Source of the DNA: Acidobacteriota bacterium
Lineage (GTDB): Bacteria > Acidobacteriota > Terriglobia > Acidiferrales > UBA7541
Length of the DNA: 33,876 bases
Assembly: GCA_003165465.1 (NCBI GenBank)
Contig: PLUM01000019.1
Span: 1-33,876 of the forward strand
Direction of reading: 5' to 3'
How positions within the stretch are numbered: position 1 is the first letter of the stretch; each line of letters starts with the position of its first letter. Below are positions 17,355 to 26,027 of this stretch, in pieces. Below the pieces are notes generated by a model. The model had not been told where the DNA came from and made no database searches. It worked only from the letters and a program-made list of their open reading frames with translations. The translations under genes and the position numbers were made by a program.

Positions 17355-17711
17355 ATGGTCCGTGCACGGGCAATCAAATTCGTTGGTATGGTTTTGTTGT
17401 TTGCTGGCTTTGCGTACGGCCCCATTCAGGGGCGCGCTCAGGATAGCGCGTCTGGAGAGGTCAAGGACCGCGGCGGGCGCAAAGTTAAATCCTTGGTTAA
17501 GCCCGAATATCCACAGGCCGCCCACTCGATGCATGTCACGGGAACCGTACGGCTCGAAGCCACCGTGGCGCCTGATGGCAAGGTGCGAGACACGAGGATC
17601 ATTGGAGGCAGCCCCATGCTGGTTCAGGAGGCTGTATCAGCCGTGAAAAAGTGGAAATACGAAGAAGGCCCAAAGGAAACCCTTGAACCAGTTGAAGTTG
17701 TCTTCCAGTAA
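17355..17711 (+). CDS. Secreted stand-alone TonB C-terminal domain protein
   Basis: A 118-residue protein with a hydrophobic N-terminus (about 6-30, ending near GRAQD), which is a signal peptide or membrane anchor, followed by a TonB C-terminal fold (about 45-118: VKPEYPQAAHSMHVTGTVRLEATVAPDGKVRDTRI, then AVSAVKKWKYEEG). This ending is the classic TonB_C pattern. It lacks the proline-rich spacer of full TonB, so it cannot span the periplasm in the usual way. The ATG at 17355 is chosen for a GGAGG six bases upstream; longer in-frame readings have no support. It is 58 bases ahead of the MCP gene and may be cotranscribed with it. Such short TonB-like proteins are common in Acidobacteriota, with unknown roles. 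Confidence 0.85.
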   Translation: MVRARAIKFVGMVLLFAGFAYGPIQGRAQDSASGEVKDRGGRKVKSLVKPEYPQAAHSMHVTGTVRLEATVAPDGKVRDTRIIGGSPMLVQEAVSAVKKWKYEEGPKETLEPVEVVFQ

Positions 17712-17769
17712 CCCGCAAAACCAGAGTGATCCGCATGGGTGCTGTTGAAAAAATGAGAGGCGATTAGAA

Positions 17770-19776
17770 ATGACCATTCGCAAAAAGCTCTATATCGGGT
17801 TTGGATTAATTCTGGGCATTGCGGTGTTGCTGTTTCTAGTCAGTCTTACCGCAAGCCAGAGCGAGCACGGCGCAAGAAGTACGAGCGCGTCCACGCTCAA
17901 TAGTATTCAAACGATTGAGCAGGTCCGTTTTCAGATCATGAACAACGGCCTCAACCTGCGGAACTACCTGCTCAGCGGAGACCCTCGACAGGAAGCGGCT
18001 CTGTCGGATGGCGCAAAGACGCTGGCAAACTTGTTGCGAGACGCGCAGAGCAAGGCGAATGACGATAAGCTGAAGGAAACCTATATCTCCATCGAATCGG
18101 ATCAGCAAAGCTGGGCGGAGGAGTTCTCCAAGCCGCTGGTCGCCAAGCGCCATCAAGTGGATGAGGGCCAGACGACCGTATCGGACCTCCAAATTCTCTA
18201 TCTGCACCGTTCGTCGAACACCTGGGTGGAGAAAAGCGTCAAGGAAATGGATGATGCCGAAGGCACCATTCAGAAATCTCTGGATAAATCGAACGCGGCC
18301 GCCAACACGTTCGCAACCATCAGCACCGTGGTCCTCACGGTGGGAATCACGCTCGGGGCGATCATCGGGACTTTCATTTTGTATCGCACTTCCCAGTCCA
18401 TTACGCAACCTCTGGAGCAGTTGATTGCCGTTACGCGCGAGATTGCCGAGACCGGAGATCTCGATCAGAAGATAGAGATTCATCGAAATGACGAGATCGG
18501 TTTGCTGGCCGAGCATTACAGAAACATGATGCTTCACTTGAAGGAAATGGCGACCGTTTCCGCGGCCATTGCCAATGGGCAGTTGAACGTGACCATTCGG
18601 CCGAGATCGTCGCGCGATACCATGGCGAATGCGTTTTTGCAAATGATTCAGGGGCTGCGCGACCTTGCCACGCAGGTGAGGGACAGCGCCGCGGGCGTGG
18701 CCTCTGGGTCCAGCCAGATGGCGGCTGCATCGACCGAATCGGCAAAGGTCGGCGTGGAAGCCGCGACGGCGATCGACGAAGTCACCAGCACCATGCATGA
18801 AATGAGCATCAACGTGCAAAACGTGGTGAAGAGCACGCAGATGCAGACTTCCAGCGTGGCGGAAACGTCCTCATCCATCGAGCAGATGGTCGCTTCCATC
18901 CAGAGTGTGGCGGACACGGCGCGCACCCTTTTGGAAATCAGCCAGCGTTCCCAGGACGAAGTCCACGCCGGCATTCAAACCATGGAAAAGACCACGAATG
19001 GACTGGCGCGCACCAGCCTGGCCATCCGTACTTCGGCGGAAATTATCGACGTCCTCGGCAATCGCACCAATGAAATCGGCAAGATCATCGAAGTGATTGA
19101 CGACCTCGCGGAACAGACCAACCTGCTCGCGCTCAACGCCGCGATCGAAGCAGCGCGCGCCGGCGAGCACGGCCTCGGCTTCGCCGTTGTGGCCGAGGAA
19201 GTGCGCAAGCTCGCCGAGAAATCGACGCAGTCGACCAAGGAAATTTCCGAATTGATTCAGGGCATTCAGAAAGAAGCCCGCGAAGCGGTCGAGAATATGG
19301 AAAAAAGCACGGCCATGGTTCAAGAGGGGCTGGAGCTTGGCGGCGATCTCAATATTGCGCTGAACAAAATCTCCGCGGTGGTCTCCGAAGTCTACAAATA
19401 TGCGCAGCAGATTGGCGGAGCGACACACGAGCAATCGGCGGGCTCGTCGCAGATTGCCAAGGCCACATCGAGACTTACGGAAATCACGCAGGAAATCAAT
19501 TCCACGATCGAGGAGCAAGCCTCCGGTGCGCAATCGGTGGTCCGGGCGATGGAGCGAATGCGCGAAGTGGTCCAGCAGTCCACATCCAGTTCCTCGCAGC
19601 TTGCGGCCATGGCCGAACACTCATCCAAACTTTCCCGCCGGCTGCTCGAAGCGGCGGATCTCTTCGTTCTCGACGAACAAAGCCAGCCGCGATTGGGAAA
19701 AAATACTGCCCGCAAGGCCTCGCCTGAGCGGGAATCCTCATTGTCGGATTTGCAGTTGGAACGGGTGCGGGGCTAA
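17770..19776 (+). CDS. Methyl-accepting chemotaxis protein with periplasmic helical domain
   Basis: A 668-residue transmembrane receptor. TM1 is about 7-27 and TM2 about 178-203; the roughly 150 residues between them are helical and start like a CHASE3 or four-helix sensor ([23 protein letters not shown]). A HAMP domain (about 205-258, [19 protein letters not shown]) and a further HAMP-like linker lead into the signalling coiled coil, with the tip [22 protein letters not shown]. No CheR-binding pentapeptide ends the protein. A GAGAGG ribosome site lies about nine bases upstream. It is the only receptor of the plus-strand operon and thus the likely input to CheA at 21232-23373. Its ligand is unknown. 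Confidence 0.94.
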   Translation: MTIRKKLYIGFGLILGIAVLLFLVSLTASQSEHGARSTSASTLNSIQTIEQVRFQIMNNGLNLRNYLLSGDPRQEAALSDGAKTLANLLRDAQSKANDDKLKETYISIESDQQSWAEEFSKPLVAKRHQVDEGQTTVSDLQILYLHRSSNTWVEKSVKEMDDAEGTIQKSLDKSNAAANTFATISTVVLTVGITLGAIIGTFILYRTSQSITQPLEQLIAVTREIAETGDLDQKIEIHRNDEIGLLAEHYRNMMLHLKEMATVSAAIANGQLNVTIRPRSSRDTMANAFLQMIQGLRDLATQVRDSAAGVASGSSQMAAASTESAKVGVEAATAIDEVTSTMHEMSINVQNVVKSTQMQTSSVAETSSSIEQMVASIQSVADTARTLLEISQRSQDEVHAGIQTMEKTTNGLARTSLAIRTSAEIIDVLGNRTNEIGKIIEVIDDLAEQTNLLALNAAIEAARAGEHGLGFAVVAEEVRKLAEKSTQSTKEISELIQGIQKEAREAVENMEKSTAMVQEGLELGGDLNIALNKISAVVSEVYKYAQQIGGATHEQSAGSSQIAKATSRLTEITQEINSTIEEQASGAQSVVRAMERMREVVQQSTSSSSQLAAMAEHSSKLSRRLLEAADLFVLDEQSQPRLGKNTARKASPERESSLSDLQLERVRG

Positions 19777-19791
19777 ACCTTGAGCAGAATC

Positions 19792-20298
19792 ATGGACAAG
19801 CACTTGCAAATCGTTGGCCTGCGCGTCGGACGCGAGACGCTGGGAGTGCCCATTTCCCTGGTGCGGGAAATCGTGCGCGTTCCGGAGATCACGTCCGTGC
19901 CCAATGCGCCCCCTCACATCGAAGGCGTCATCAACCTCCGCGGAAAGATCATCGCCGTGATTGACCTGGGCAAGCGCTTTGGCGAAGCCGCCATCGACCG
20001 CAATTCCAAGAGCCGGATCGTAGTCGTCGAATTGGAAGGCCGGCTGGTGGGGCTTCTGGTGAGCTCCGCTTCCGAAGTTCTGAGGATCGCTCCATCGGAT
20101 ATCGAGGCCCCTCAAAACGTGTTCCCCAATGATGATATGAGCTATGTGACTGGCGTCGGAAAGCTGAAAGACCGTTTGATTATTCTTCTCGACCTGAGCC
20201 GGATTTTGCAAGGCGCCGAACTGCAGCATGTCAGTGAAATAGCGGAACTCGCCAGCACAACGATGAACGCTGGGGTATCCCGGATCGGCAATCGCTGA
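19792..20298 (+). CDS. cheW: CheW coupling protein
   Basis: A 168-residue CheW of the second chemosensory operon. The CheW domain fills residues about 4-145, with the signature VINLRGKIIAVIDLGKRFG and the closing RLIILLDLSRIL; a short tail follows. I chose the ATG at 19792; a TTG at 19780 is in frame and closer to the MCP stop, and neither has a strong ribosome site. It links the MCP just upstream to the CheA of the same operon. It is closer to the family consensus than the CheW-like proteins of the minus-strand operon. Confidence 0.93.
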   Translation: MDKHLQIVGLRVGRETLGVPISLVREIVRVPEITSVPNAPPHIEGVINLRGKIIAVIDLGKRFGEAAIDRNSKSRIVVVELEGRLVGLLVSSASEVLRIAPSDIEAPQNVFPNDDMSYVTGVGKLKDRLIILLDLSRILQGAELQHVSEIAELASTTMNAGVSRIGNR

Positions 20299-20323
20299 TC
20301 CTCATGCCAATCGCCGGAGACCC

Positions 20324-21235
20324 ATGAACACGCCAACACTTGTGAATCAGATTACCCCGAGCGATGCGGAAATAAAGCTTCTGCAGACGCTGGTCTATCA
20401 GGAATGCGGAATGTTTTTCGATGAGCGCCGCATCCACTTCCTGCGCGACCGCGTGACGCACCGGCTGAAGGTCTGCCAGGTGGACACCTTTTATAGCTAC
20501 TACCGCCTTTTGACGAGCCGTGAAGGAAAAGTCGAACTGCGTGCGTTGCTGGAAAATCTGACCGTCAATGAAACCAGTTTCTTTCGGGCCAGGCCTCAGC
20601 TCGAACTGTTCCAGAAAACGATTCTTGAGGAAGTGTTGCAGCGGAAGGAAGTGAAGAAGGATTGGAATCTGCGCGTATGGAGCGCGGGCTGCTCGACCGG
20701 ACAAGAGCCGTACAGCCTGGCCATCCTCATTTGCGATGCTCTCGCTTATTACTATCTTCGGCATCCTCGCCCGTTCGATATGCCCTCGCCTAAACCCATG
20801 GTGCCGCCGCCCTGGAAGGCGGAAGTTCTCGCCAGCGACATGAGCTATGCCGGCCTGCTCACGGCGCAACAGGGTGCGTATAGCGAAGCCCACATGGAAG
20901 CGGTGGATTACGCATCCCGCCTGCGCTATTTCGACCGCCTCACCGACAAATATTCCGTGAAACTGGCGCTCAAGAGCCTGATTCAATTCGATTTTCACAA
21001 CCTGAAGACGGACTTCCTGCCGCAGCGCAATGACATCATTTTTTGCCGCAACGTCATGATCTATTTCGACGAAGCCGAGCAGAAGCGCCTGATCGAAAAG
21101 TTTTATCATTGCCTGAATCCGGGAGGATACCTGTTCGTCGGCCATGCCGAGAGCCTGTTTGGCCTGACCAATAAATTTCGGATGATCCACCTGAACAACG
21201 CCACCGCGTACCAGCGCCTCGAGGTGCCCATTTGA
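20324..21235 (+). CDS. cheR: CheR receptor methyltransferase
   Basis: A 303-residue CheR. The helical N-terminal domain (about 15-80) precedes the methyltransferase fold: LTVNETSFFRARPQ, the SAM-binding RVWSAGCSTGQEPYSLA, and FCRNVMIYFDEAEQKRLI with the ending GGYLFVGHAESLFG. An insertion of some 20 residues (YYYLRHPRPFDMPSPKPMVPPP) lies after the SAM motif and is absent from the CheR at 6740-7624. A GGAGA lies six bases upstream of the ATG. It methylates the MCP of this operon, by context. The two CheR proteins are clearly different, so they look like separate system components rather than a recent duplication. Confidence 0.95.
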   Translation: MNTPTLVNQITPSDAEIKLLQTLVYQECGMFFDERRIHFLRDRVTHRLKVCQVDTFYSYYRLLTSREGKVELRALLENLTVNETSFFRARPQLELFQKTILEEVLQRKEVKKDWNLRVWSAGCSTGQEPYSLAILICDALAYYYLRHPRPFDMPSPKPMVPPPWKAEVLASDMSYAGLLTAQQGAYSEAHMEAVDYASRLRYFDRLTDKYSVKLALKSLIQFDFHNLKTDFLPQRNDIIFCRNVMIYFDEAEQKRLIEKFYHCLNPGGYLFVGHAESLFGLTNKFRMIHLNNATAYQRLEVPI

Positions 21236-23373
21236 GTTTTTTTTCGGATGAGCGGGCGGCCGAACTTCGCGAACTCTTCTTCGAGGGCGCGCAGGATTTG
21301 CTGCAGGAGATGAACGAGGCGGGGATCCTGATTGAGGCGGATCCGTGCGATTCCGACGCTTTGGCTCGAGTCCGCCGCGCCATGCACACGCTGAAGGGCG
21401 ATTCCGCGGCCTGTGGCTTCCGGCAACTCAGCGAGCTGGCGCACGATCTCGAGGATTTGCTGACGCCCGCATTCGTTGCCGAGCGGGGCGAAGCCGTGGC
21501 CGAGATCATCCTCGCCGCCGCGGATACGTTCCACGCCATGCTGGGCGTCGTTCGCGGCAACCTGCAGCCTCCGGATATTACCGAATTCCGCGCGCATATC
21601 CGCACCCTTGCGAAATTGCCCGCATCATCTTCAGCGCCTCAACCCTCACAGGCGCGAGCCGAGTGGACTCCCAAGGAAAAGGCGATCGTCCTGGAAGCCC
21701 TGCGAAATGGAGAAGTTGTCCACGAAATCGTCCTGAGCGTGGACCCGTCCTTGCAAATGCCCGCGGCGGGGTTGCAGATGATTTGCACGGCGCTCGATCA
21801 TTGCGGAACCGTCCTGGCGCAGTCCCCCGCCAGCGGAGTCCCGCTGCAAACGCTTGCCGAGGTTCACGTCGCTCTTTCGAGTTCGTATTCTCCCGATTGG
21901 ATTCGAACGCGATGCGCCGTTCCCGGAATTGTCACCAGCGTCTCCCTTACGCCCATGGGGATGGCCGAGAGCCAGCCTCGCGATGTGTTGCAAATGCTTC
22001 TGGAGGCCGAAGCAAAGGCCGGATCGGAACTCACATCCACGGCATCCGATGAGCGCGATGAACGCGATGAGCGCGATGAGCACGATCAACGCGATGAACA
22101 CAGTGCATTGGCGGGCGAAGAGACGTCACGGACTTCCGCCACGGCGGCCGGAAAAACGGGTTCCGCCGAAGCCTGGCTGCGCGTGGAAAATTGGCGCATC
22201 GACACGGTGATGAATTTGATCGGCGAATTGATCATCGGAAAGTCCATGTTGATTCGGACGCTTCAGGAATTCGACCGGAAATTTCCCAAGGATCCATTGC
22301 GCAATCGTCTCGGTGATGCGGTTTCGTTCCAATCGCGCGTTCTCGGTGAACTGCAAAAATCGGTCATGAAAATCCGCATGGTCCCGGTCGAACAGTTGTT
22401 TCGCCGCTTGCCGCGCATCGTCCGCGATGTTGCCAAAGCGCGCCAGAAGGAAATTGCCGTTGAAATGGCCGGTCAGGGCACGGATCTCGATAAAAGCGTT
22501 TTGGACGCGCTGGCCGAGGCGATGGCCCACCTGGTTCGCAACGCCGCCGATCACGGCATCGAAGCGCCGCACGACCGGCTGACGTACGGAAAATCGTCTC
22601 GCGGAACCATACGGTTAAATGCCTTCCACCAGGGGAACCAGGTTGTGATCGAAGTTTCGGACGATGGCCGGGGAATCAGCAGCGAGAGGCTGGTTCAGAA
22701 GGCCATCCAATCGGGTTTGATGTCGGAGGAGGAGGCCAGAGGATTGTCCCGCGAGGAAATCCTCAACCTGGTATTTCATCCGGGGCTGACCACCGCCGAG
22801 CAAGTTACGGAAATCTCCGGCCGTGGCGTGGGCATGGATGTTGTCAAAAATGTGATGAATCGTTTGAAGGGCAAAGTGATTGTCGAAAGCAAGCCGGGAC
22901 ACGGCACGACCTTTCAACTCGTGGCGCCCTTGACCCTGGCAAGCATTCAGGCGCTATTGTTCCGCGTGGATGACCGGCACTACGCCATTCCACTGGACTC
23001 AGTCCTGGAGATCACGCGCGCCAACGACAGTGAGATTCACGAAATTGACGGGCACGAGGTTCTTCGCATTCGCGACCAGGCGTTCAGCGTCGTGCGCCTG
23101 GACCAATTGATCTTGGATACAAAGTCCACGGTGAAAAAGATGCGGCACTTCGTTGTGACCGTCGCCGAAGGCAACCGTCGAGTCGGGCTGATCGTGGATG
23201 GCTTGATTGGCGAGGAAGAACTCGTCATCAAGGCGATCGAGGATCGGCTGGTCTCGTCCGACCTGATCAGCGGTGGATCGATCCTGGGAGATGGAACCGT
23301 CGTCTTGATTCTGAACGTCCCGGCGCTCGTTTCGCACTTGGGCCGGAAGCGCACCGTTGGGGTGCCCGCATGA
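21232..23373 (+). CDS. cheA: CheA chemotaxis histidine kinase
   Basis: A 713-residue CheA without an attached receiver. Order: Hpt (about 6-110, phospho-histidine H52 in AMHTLKGDSAACGF), a second globular region (about 135-255, probably the regulator-docking P2), a charged linker with a DER/DEH repeat, the dimerisation helices (WRIDTVMNLIGELIIGKSML), the ATPase domain (HLVRNAADHGIE, DDGRGIS, GRGVGMDVVKNVM) and the CheW-like domain (IQALLFRVDDRHYAIPLDSVLEI). It starts with TTG at 21232, overlapping the cheR stop as TTGA; a GAGG seven bases upstream supports this rare start. It probably phosphorylates the CheY and CheB encoded just downstream. All kinase motifs are intact. Confidence 0.95.
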   Translation: MSFFSDERAAELRELFFEGAQDLLQEMNEAGILIEADPCDSDALARVRRAMHTLKGDSAACGFRQLSELAHDLEDLLTPAFVAERGEAVAEIILAAADTFHAMLGVVRGNLQPPDITEFRAHIRTLAKLPASSSAPQPSQARAEWTPKEKAIVLEALRNGEVVHEIVLSVDPSLQMPAAGLQMICTALDHCGTVLAQSPASGVPLQTLAEVHVALSSSYSPDWIRTRCAVPGIVTSVSLTPMGMAESQPRDVLQMLLEAEAKAGSELTSTASDERDERDERDEHDQRDEHSALAGEETSRTSATAAGKTGSAEAWLRVENWRIDTVMNLIGELIIGKSMLIRTLQEFDRKFPKDPLRNRLGDAVSFQSRVLGELQKSVMKIRMVPVEQLFRRLPRIVRDVAKARQKEIAVEMAGQGTDLDKSVLDALAEAMAHLVRNAADHGIEAPHDRLTYGKSSRGTIRLNAFHQGNQVVIEVSDDGRGISSERLVQKAIQSGLMSEEEARGLSREEILNLVFHPGLTTAEQVTEISGRGVGMDVVKNVMNRLKGKVIVESKPGHGTTFQLVAPLTLASIQALLFRVDDRHYAIPLDSVLEITRANDSEIHEIDGHEVLRIRDQAFSVVRLDQLILDTKSTVKKMRHFVVTVAEGNRRVGLIVDGLIGEEELVIKAIEDRLVSSDLISGGSILGDGTVVLILNVPALVSHLGRKRTVGVPA
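22048..22101 (+). repeat. Six 9-base repeats encoding a DER/DEH linker in CheA
   Basis: Six in-frame units of the type GATGAGCGC (variants GATGAACGC, GATGAGCAC, GATCAACGC, GATGAACAC) encode Asp-Glu-Arg or Asp-Glu-His triplets in the linker between P2 and the dimerisation domain. The number of units could vary between strains without breaking the frame. Confidence 0.85.
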
Positions 23374-24479
23374 GGAAACCCGTTCGCGTGCTGGTGGTGG
23401 ACGATTCCGCGTTGATGCGGAAACTGATTTCGGAATTGTTGCAATCCGATCCAGGCATTGAAGTAGTGGGAACGGCGATGGACGGCCTGCTGGGGCTCAA
23501 GAAAATCGGTGAGTTGCACCCGGACGTGGTGACGCTGGATCTCGATATGCCGAGAATGAACGGCCTGGAGATGCTGCGCGAAATCGTCGGAAAATTCCGC
23601 GTCCCCGTCATTGTCGTCAGCAGTCATAACGAAAAGGGAGCGTATTCCGCCTTGAATGCGCTGGCTTTCGGCGCGTTTGATTTTGTGGCCAAGCCGGGCG
23701 ACGCCCACAGCGGGCGGATGGAACAAATTGCCCGGGAACTCTCGATGAAGATCAAGGTGGCGGCAATCTCGGGCCCGCCCAAGCAGACCTTTCTTCCGCC
23801 GTCATCGACTCGTTCGTCTCCAAAACAGGTGCACACCGAGACTCGGCCGGCGTGCGTCATTGCCGTCGGCGTTTCGACGGGCGGGCCCAACGCCTTGCAA
23901 TATATTTGCTCGGAACTTCCCGCGGACTTCAAGGGCTGTTTGCTCGTGGTTCAACACATGCCCGAGGGATTCACCGAGATGTTTGCTCGGCGGCTGAACG
24001 ATTGTTCGCCGGTTATCGTGGTGGAAGCGCGCTCGGGCGATCTGATCGCTCCTGGCCACGTATTCATCTGTCCGGGGAACCGCCATATGAAAATCCACCG
24101 CACGGTGCAGGGAGATAAAATCGTGCTGATGGACCAGGCTCCGGTGAATGGTCACCGTCCGTCCGTGGACGTGTTGTTTCATTCCATTGTCAGGGAGTTT
24201 GGCAGCGAAAGCGTCGCGCTTCTGATGACGGGGATGGGCGACGATGGCGCCGATGGCTTGCGCGCCGTGCAAGCCGCCGGCGGAGTGACCATGGCGCAAA
24301 GCAAGGAAAGTTGCGTTGTGGACAGTATGCCCCGATCGGCAATTGATGCGGGCTATGTCAACCGTATCGTGCCGCTCGATGCCATTCCCAGTGTTTTACA
24401 AGCCGTGTGCCTGAGTGACCGCCTTGGGACTCACGTCGACGCGGCCGAACTTGAAACGCATCCCAGAACGCAAAAATGA
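23370..24479 (+). CDS. cheB: CheB protein-glutamate methylesterase
   Basis: A 369-residue CheB of the second operon. The receiver (about 4-125) has D11-D12, phospho-acceptor D57 in LDLDMPRMNG and K108 in VAKPG. After a linker rich in Ser and Pro (about 135-160) comes the esterase domain with the triad S169 in GVSTGGP, H196 in QHMP and D292 in GMGDDG. The gene overlaps cheA by four bases (ATGA). It removes methyl groups added by the CheR of this operon and gives adaptation. It differs from the CheB at 2641-3747 across the whole linker and much of both domains. Confidence 0.96.
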   Translation: MRKPVRVLVVDDSALMRKLISELLQSDPGIEVVGTAMDGLLGLKKIGELHPDVVTLDLDMPRMNGLEMLREIVGKFRVPVIVVSSHNEKGAYSALNALAFGAFDFVAKPGDAHSGRMEQIARELSMKIKVAAISGPPKQTFLPPSSTRSSPKQVHTETRPACVIAVGVSTGGPNALQYICSELPADFKGCLLVVQHMPEGFTEMFARRLNDCSPVIVVEARSGDLIAPGHVFICPGNRHMKIHRTVQGDKIVLMDQAPVNGHRPSVDVLFHSIVREFGSESVALLMTGMGDDGADGLRAVQAAGGVTMAQSKESCVVDSMPRSAIDAGYVNRIVPLDAIPSVLQAVCLSDRLGTHVDAAELETHPRTQK

Positions 24480-24505
24480 ATTCTTTGCATGAGGAGAAGA
24501 TAACC

Positions 24506-24946
24506 ATGGAGTTTAAACCTCTGACCGGCGCGGACAAACCAAAAATCCGTTTTCTCGTGGTGGACGATTCCGTCTTCGCGCGTAAGAACCTGTGCAAGAT
24601 GGTGCAGTTATTCGGGGGAGATGTCGCCGGCGAAGCAGGCGATGGCCATGCGGCGATTGAGGCCTATGCGTCCACCCGTCCGGATATCGTCTTGATGGAT
24701 ATCACCATGCCAAAGATGGAGGGCATCGAGGCCGTCGAGCATATCGTGCGCGATCACCCGGAAGCGCGCATTGTCATGGTCTCCTCGGTCGGATATCAGG
24801 ACAACATTGTGGCCGCTCTGCAGAAGGGCGCGCGGCACTTCGTGCAGAAGCCGGTGAAGCCGGAAACCCTGTACGAGATCATTCAATACGTGCTGAACGA
24901 CCATGTCGAGCCGGTGCAAGCCACTGCGGGAGAAGTCAAATCATGA
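24506..24946 (+). CDS. cheY: CheY response regulator
   Basis: A 146-residue single receiver: D20-D21, phospho-acceptor D65 in LMDITMPKMEG, Ser93 and lysine K115 in VQKPV. It has a ten-residue lead before the receiver and a short tail, no output domain. The ATG at 24506 has a GAGGAG ribosome site nine bases upstream and is preferred; an in-frame ATG at 24476 would overlap the cheB stop and add ten residues. It is the expected phosphorylated output of the plus-strand CheA, with CheX encoded next to it as the likely phosphatase. No flagellar genes are nearby, so its target is unknown. Confidence 0.94.
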   Translation: MEFKPLTGADKPKIRFLVVDDSVFARKNLCKMVQLFGGDVAGEAGDGHAAIEAYASTRPDIVLMDITMPKMEGIEAVEHIVRDHPEARIVMVSSVGYQDNIVAALQKGARHFVQKPVKPETLYEIIQYVLNDHVEPVQATAGEVKS

Positions 24947-25395
24947 AGATGAATCTCATTCAACCGTTCATCAACTCCATGGATGCGGTGATCGCCGAAA
25001 CTATGGGGTGCACCGCTCAAATTGCCGACGTCACCATGGAGGAAGGGAATTACGAGCGGACGGGCATTGCCGCGCGCGTCAGCATGACGGGAGATATCCA
25101 GGGACGCATCATCCTCGATATGGATTCGGCCGCGGCCAGGCAAGTGGCTTCCGATTTTGCGGGCGGGACGAGCACGGATGAAACCGTTCGAGAAGCGATC
25201 TGCGAATTGACCAACATGGTGATCGGAAACGCCGTGACGCAACTTAACGACAGCGGTTTCCAGTTTCGAGTGCATCCGCCCGAAGTCTACGCGATGGAGA
25301 CCGAAACGCTTAAAGCGGCCGACAAAGAGGCCGTCGTCCTCCGGTTTGAGACATCCAGAGGCATGGTCTATCTGAATATCTCCATCCGCTACTAG
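24943..25395 (+). CDS. cheX: CheX-type CheY-P phosphatase
   Basis: A 150-residue protein of the CheC/CheX/FliY phosphatase family. The active helix shows E88-x2-N91 in REAICELTNMVIGNAV, the CheX-type signature, and the protein has the usual length. These enzymes remove the phosphate from CheY and end the signal. It overlaps cheY by four bases, which strongly links the two functions. No such gene is found in the minus-strand operon. It is the last gene of its operon. Confidence 0.9.
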   Translation: MKMNLIQPFINSMDAVIAETMGCTAQIADVTMEEGNYERTGIAARVSMTGDIQGRIILDMDSAAARQVASDFAGGTSTDETVREAICELTNMVIGNAVTQLNDSGFQFRVHPPEVYAMETETLKAADKEAVVLRFETSRGMVYLNISIRY

Positions 25396-25483
25396 CTGGA
25401 GCGTGTCGCTTAACCCCAGTTGGAATCTGTCGGGAAATTTCATGAAGTCGTTTTTTCAGGGAAGGGATTTGTGAACGCCGCCA

Positions 25484-25502
25484 GCGGGTTTCTTTAGCCC
25501 GC
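25484..25502 (+). terminator. Candidate terminator after cheX
   Basis: A GCGGG/CCCGC stem with a nine-base loop (TTTCTTTAG) lies about 90 bases past the cheX stop and is followed by CTCTTTAG. The stem is short and the T-run broken, so support is weak. Convergent genes on both sides make a terminator expected in this area. Confidence 0.35.
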
Positions 25503-25543
25503 CTCTTTAGATGCGGGGCCTTCCGCCAGGTGATGCGATACCT

Positions 25544-25681
25544 TTAGTGTTTCTTTTCAGCCGCCAGGTAGCCATTTACCATTTGAATCAGTTCTCCGTT
25601 CCTGATCGGTTTGGTGAGGTAGTCGCTGCAGCCGCTTTCGAAGCCCTTCTCCATATTTGCGGGACAAGCGGTCTTCCGCAT
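25544..25681 (-). pseudogene. Remnant of a receiver domain, C-terminal end only
   Basis: On the minus strand this reads 45 residues to a stop: the core EKGFESGCSDYLTKPI followed by NGELIQMVNGYL is the last third of a receiver domain with the conserved lysine of the KP motif. It resembles receivers at the end of hybrid sensor kinases. The frame closes at a stop codon just upstream (TGA, about six codons before the first ATG), and the phospho-acceptor half is missing. No ribosome site or complete gene can be built around it. It is best seen as a decayed fragment of a response regulator or hybrid kinase. Confidence 0.7.
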
Positions 25682-25966
25682 GTCGAATCGTCGAAATCAC
25701 TTTGGTTCTTTTGGGTTTGCCAGGAGGAAGAGGAAACTAAGTTGCAGTAGTGATGACAGTTGTGTGATCGATGGTCCCGTTTGCGTTGCGTCGTCGCGTG
25801 TCCGGCATGTTGCGCCGATTGCATGGGCCGCCAATTCCTGGCATCTCAACTTCTCAATGAATTCGTTCCGCATTCTCAAGGTGAGAATAACTCTCTTTGC
25901 GGGCAATCGGATGTTGGGTGCCTGGCGTTTTTGTAGCGGAACCGCTGGCGGGTGTCGGATCCTTGT

Positions 25967-26010
25967 GCGTCCCCGCGTCGAGACCAAACCCGATCCCGAC
26001 GCGGGGACGC
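25967..26010. repeat. Perfect 14+14 base inverted repeat downstream of the lyase gene
   Basis: GCGTCCCCGCGTCG (25967-25980) is matched exactly by its reverse complement CGACGCGGGGACGC (25997-26010) across a 16-base loop. It lies 17 bases past the stop of the large lyase subunit. The very GC-rich stem could end transcription or protect the mRNA 3' end, but no T-run follows on either strand, so a REP-like mobile palindrome is equally possible. Confidence 0.75.
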
Positions 26011-26027
26011 TGTTGGCAGCCCGTTCG

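Larger units (their letters stand above)
25396..26027. other. Gene-poor stretch between convergent operons
   Basis: These 632 bases lie between the ends of the plus-strand chemosensory operon and the minus-strand lyase gene. They contain the weak stem at 25484-25502, the receiver remnant at 25544-25681 and the long inverted repeat at 25967-26010. Between 25690 and 25960 I see nothing identifiable; the open frames there lack family motifs. Confidence 0.7.

Noticed and set aside
22048..22101. CRISPR-like or other short repeat array
   Set aside because: The 9-base units are contiguous, in frame and encode a linker inside CheA.
25690..25960. Coding sequence in the gene-poor stretch
   Set aside because: Frames on both strands lack family motifs and plausible ribosome sites.
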